This document shows positions 5,651 to 7,246 of a stretch of DNA of 7,246 nt, in pieces. Origin of the DNA: JBBCJT01 sp037190665 (lineage in GTDB: Bacteria; Pseudomonadota; Alphaproteobacteria; Acetobacterales; Acetobacteraceae); assembly GCA_037190665.1 (NCBI GenBank), contig JBBCJT010000050.1:1-7246 (forward strand). The letters are read 5' to 3'. The notes under the pieces were generated by a model. That model ran no database searches, had not been told where the DNA came from, and worked only from the letters and a program-made list of their open reading frames with translations. Made by a program: the position numbers and the translations under genes. Every line of letters begins with the position of its first letter. Position 1 is the first letter of the stretch.

Positions 5651-6718
5651 TCAGACGGCCTCGTGCAGCAGGGCGGGCGCGAGCGCGCTGAACCCGTAGT
5701 GGCGCAGCCAGCGGATATCGCTCTCGGTGAAATTGCGCAGATCCGCGATGCCGTGCTTCAGCATCGTCACCCGCTCGATCCCCATGCCGAAGGCGAAGCC
5801 CTGCCACTCGCGCGGATCGAGCCCGCAATTGGCGAGCACGCGCGGGTGCACCATGCCGCTGCCCAGGATCTCCAGCCAGTCACCGCCGCCACCGAGTTCG
5901 CCGGTACGCCGGTTCCAGCCGATATCCACCTCCATCGACGGTTCGGTGAACGGGAAGTAGCTGGCGCGGAAGCGCACCGGCAGATCGGCGATGCCGAAGA
6001 AAGCGCGCAGGAAGTCGATCAGGCAGCCCTTCAGGTGGCCGAGATGGATGTCCCGGTCGATCACCAGCCCCTCGACCTGATGGAACATCGGCGCGTGCGT
6101 CGCGTCGTGGTCGGCGCGGTAGGTGCGGCCGGGGGCGATGATGCGGATCGGCGGTTCCTGCGACAGCATCGTGCGGATCTGCACCGGGGAGGTGTGGGTG
6201 CGCAGCACCAGCCGCCGCCCGTCCCGCGTGCCGGGCATGTAGAACGTGTCCATGTCCTGCCGCGCGGGATGGTGCGCGGGAATGTTGAGCGCGCCGAAAT
6301 TGCGCCACTCGTCCTCGATCTCCGGCCCTTCGGCGATGGAGAAGCCCATCGCGCCGAAGATCGCCGCCATCTCCTCCATGGTGCGCGAGATCGGGTGCAC
6401 GCTGCCGGCGGGCTCGGGGCGCACCGGCAGGGTGGGGTCGCGGCGTTCGGTGGCGAGCCGCGCGTCCAGCGCCGCGTCTTCAAGTGTCGCACGGCGCGCC
6501 TCGATGGCGTCGGCGAGTGCCGTCTTGAGGGCGTTCAGCGCCACGCCGCGTTCCTTGCGGGCTTCGGGCGCGACCTTGCCGAGATCCTTCAGCAGCGCGG
6601 TCAGCTTGCCGCTCTTGCCCATCACCGCCACGCGCACCGCGTCCCAGGCGCGCAGGTCGCCGGCGGATGCGAGTGCCGCCTCGGTCTCGGCGCGCAGGGT
6701 GGTCAGGTCGTCGCTCAT
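5651..6718 (-). CDS. pheS: Phenylalanine--tRNA ligase alpha subunit
   Basis: A 355-residue catalytic subunit of phenylalanyl-tRNA synthetase, class IIc, of normal length. An N-terminal coiled-coil arm (about 1-90) that contacts tRNA precedes the catalytic domain. Visible signatures are PISRTMEEMAAIFGAMGF (109-126), RTHTSPVQIRTM (173-184), motif 2 APGRTYRADHDATHAPMFHQ (195-214), FRASYFPFTEPSMEVD (250-265), and motif 3 GFAFGMGIERVTMLKHGI (307-324). The Ala of GFAFG, which sets the size of the Phe pocket in the E. coli enzyme, is conserved. The start ATG 6718 is chosen because GGAG lies five bases upstream. An in-frame TTG at 6733 would add five residues but overlap that ribosome site. Partner PheT follows one base after the stop. 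A terminator-like hairpin ends 17 bases upstream of the start. Confidence 0.98.
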   Translation of the reverse strand: MSDDLTTLRAETEAALASAGDLRAWDAVRVAVMGKSGKLTALLKDLGKVAPEARKERGVALNALKTALADAIEARRATLEDAALDARLATERRDPTLPVRPEPAGSVHPISRTMEEMAAIFGAMGFSIAEGPEIEDEWRNFGALNIPAHHPARQDMDTFYMPGTRDGRRLVLRTHTSPVQIRTMLSQEPPIRIIAPGRTYRADHDATHAPMFHQVEGLVIDRDIHLGHLKGCLIDFLRAFFGIADLPVRFRASYFPFTEPSMEVDIGWNRRTGELGGGGDWLEILGSGMVHPRVLANCGLDPREWQGFAFGMGIERVTMLKHGIADLRNFTESDIRWLRHYGFSALAPALLHEAV

Positions 6719-6734
6719 CTCAGCTCCACGCAAC

Positions 6735-6764
6735 AGAAAAGGCCGCCCGTTGGCGCGGGCGGCC
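6735..6764 (-). terminator. Intrinsic terminator or attenuator between rplT and pheS
   Basis: On the minus strand GGCCGCCCG (6764-6756) pairs perfectly with CGGGCGGCC (6749-6741) across a six-base loop, followed at once by TTTTCT. This is a classic rho-independent terminator for the rpmI-rplT transcript. Only 16 bases separate the end of the T run from the pheS start and they include its ribosome site. No promoter can fit after the hairpin, so pheST must be transcribed through it, which makes it a candidate attenuator. Confidence 0.85.
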
Positions 6765-6774
6765 CTTGTCTTCA

Positions 6775-6804
6775 GACTGGTTCCCGGAAGACCGGAAGCC
6801 GGTC
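6775..6804 (-). other. Second hairpin overlapping the rplT stop codon
   Basis: GACTGGTTCC (6775-6784) can pair with GGAA (6794-6797) and CCGGTC (6799-6804), with one bulged G and one G-T pair. The stem reaches into the rplT TGA (6803-6805). An alternative pairing, GAAGAC 6787-6792 with GTCTTC 6768-6773, would use part of the same bases and exclude this stem. The two structures could therefore switch upstream of the terminator, although neither clearly disrupts the terminator stem itself. Confidence 0.4.
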
Positions 6805-7159
6805 AGGCCAGGGCGGCCTGCGCCTTCTTCACGATCTCGCTAAACGACGCGGGGTCGTCATAGGCGACGGCGGCGAGGACCTTGCGGTCCATCTCGATGC
6901 CGGCGGCCTTCAGCCCCGCGATGAACTTGCTGTAGGTCAGCCCGTGCTCGCGGACCGCGGCGTTGATGCGCTGGATCCACAGGCCGCGGAACTCGCGCTT
7001 CTTGTTGCGCCGGTCGCGGTACGCATAGCGCAGCGCCTTCTCCAGGCGCTCCAGCGCGATGCGGTAGTTGGTGGAGGAGCGGCCGACATAGCCCTTCGAC
7101 TGCTCGAGAACCTTCTTGTGGCGGGCGTGGGTGGTGGTGCCCCGCTTGACGCGTGCCAT
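6803..7159 (-). CDS. rplT: 50S ribosomal protein L20
   Basis: A complete 118-residue L20, the standard length. It binds 23S rRNA early in large-subunit assembly, and in E. coli also represses its own operon. The basic N-terminal extension MARVKRGTTTHARHKKVL and the conserved core YRDRRNKKREFRGLWIQRINAAVREHGLTYS (about 47-77) are unmistakable; the latter includes the WIQRINAA signature. ATG 7159 has GGAAGG nine bases upstream and lies 18 bases after the rpmI stop. This is the normal infC-rpmI-rplT arrangement, with infC presumably outside the window. The hairpin after the stop codon probably ends most of the ribosomal transcript. Confidence 0.98.
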   Translation of the reverse strand: MARVKRGTTTHARHKKVLEQSKGYVGRSSTNYRIALERLEKALRYAYRDRRNKKREFRGLWIQRINAAVREHGLTYSKFIAGLKAAGIEMDRKVLAAVAYDDPASFSEIVKKAQAALA

Positions 7160-7177
7160 GTGCTTCTACCTTCCCGC

Positions 7178-7246
7178 TCAGAGCCCGTAGGGCGCCCACT
7201 GCTTCACGGTCAGCCCGTCCTGCTCGGTCAGGACCATGGTGCCGCG
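7178..7246 (-). CDS. rpmI: 50S ribosomal protein L35, C-terminal end (cut by window)
   Basis: The last 22 codons plus TGA are readable on the minus strand, beginning RGTMVLTEQDG and ending LTVKQWAPYGL. This matches the C-terminus of L35 as found in Rhodospirillales-type alphaproteobacteria, where the RG..VL...DGL.VK..APYG pattern recurs. Its place 18 bases upstream of rplT is the universal position for rpmI. The start and most of the gene lie beyond base 7246. Confidence 0.85.
   Translation of the reverse strand, partial: RGTMVLTEQDGLTVKQWAPYGL

Noticed and set aside
3577..5691. A 704-codon open frame on the plus strand opposite pheT
   Set aside because: Its translation is Arg/Gly/Ala/His-rich with no domain, and it mirrors the strong codon bias of pheT, which has all the expected domains. 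It is a GC-rich antisense shadow.
6719..6802. Phe-codon leader peptide for pheST attenuation
   Set aside because: No short frame with a start, a ribosome site and a run of Phe codons is present between rplT and the terminator stem.

Overview
The window comes from a GC-rich bacterial chromosome, most likely an alphaproteobacterium. The gene order rpmI-rplT-pheS-pheT on the minus strand and the protein sequences fit that class. The end of ribosomal protein L35 (DGLTVKQWAPYGL) and the L20 sequence look most like Rhodospirillales/Acetobacteraceae versions from memory, so the family-level placement is tentative.

Right half (3184-7246, all minus strand): a housekeeping translation block. It holds the last codons of rpmI (L35), rplT (L20), and the two phenylalanyl-tRNA synthetase subunits pheS and pheT, which are separated by one base. 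A strong intrinsic terminator-like hairpin lies between rplT and pheS, with almost no room for a promoter after it. pheST may therefore be expressed by controlled read-through.

Left end (1-1312): an intact iron-type alcohol dehydrogenase gene on the minus strand. Its stop codon is followed by a dense row of small perfect inverted repeats and, at the window edge, a perfect 12-bp hairpin.

Middle (about 1313-3183): an accessory island. Two plus-strand genes overlap by ATGA: a small alpha/beta-hydrolase with a GHSWGG nucleophile elbow, and a lipoprotein of unknown function. To the left is a decayed N-terminal piece of an IS5-family transposase. To the right, starting 5 bp after the lipoprotein stop, is a short piece resembling the C-terminus of an IS5-family transposase. 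Both pieces are on the minus strand, in the order expected if the cassette once sat between two directly repeated IS copies. Both cassette genes also carry an apparent single extra base close to the natural start codon. In the hydrolase it separates the ATG with a good Shine-Dalgarno from the first beta-strand. In the lipoprotein it splits an otherwise textbook lipoprotein signal peptide. The cassette is the least ordinary part of the window. It could be a recently inactivated pair, two sequencing indels, or less likely a recoded pair. An effector/immunity-type relationship is possible but unproven.
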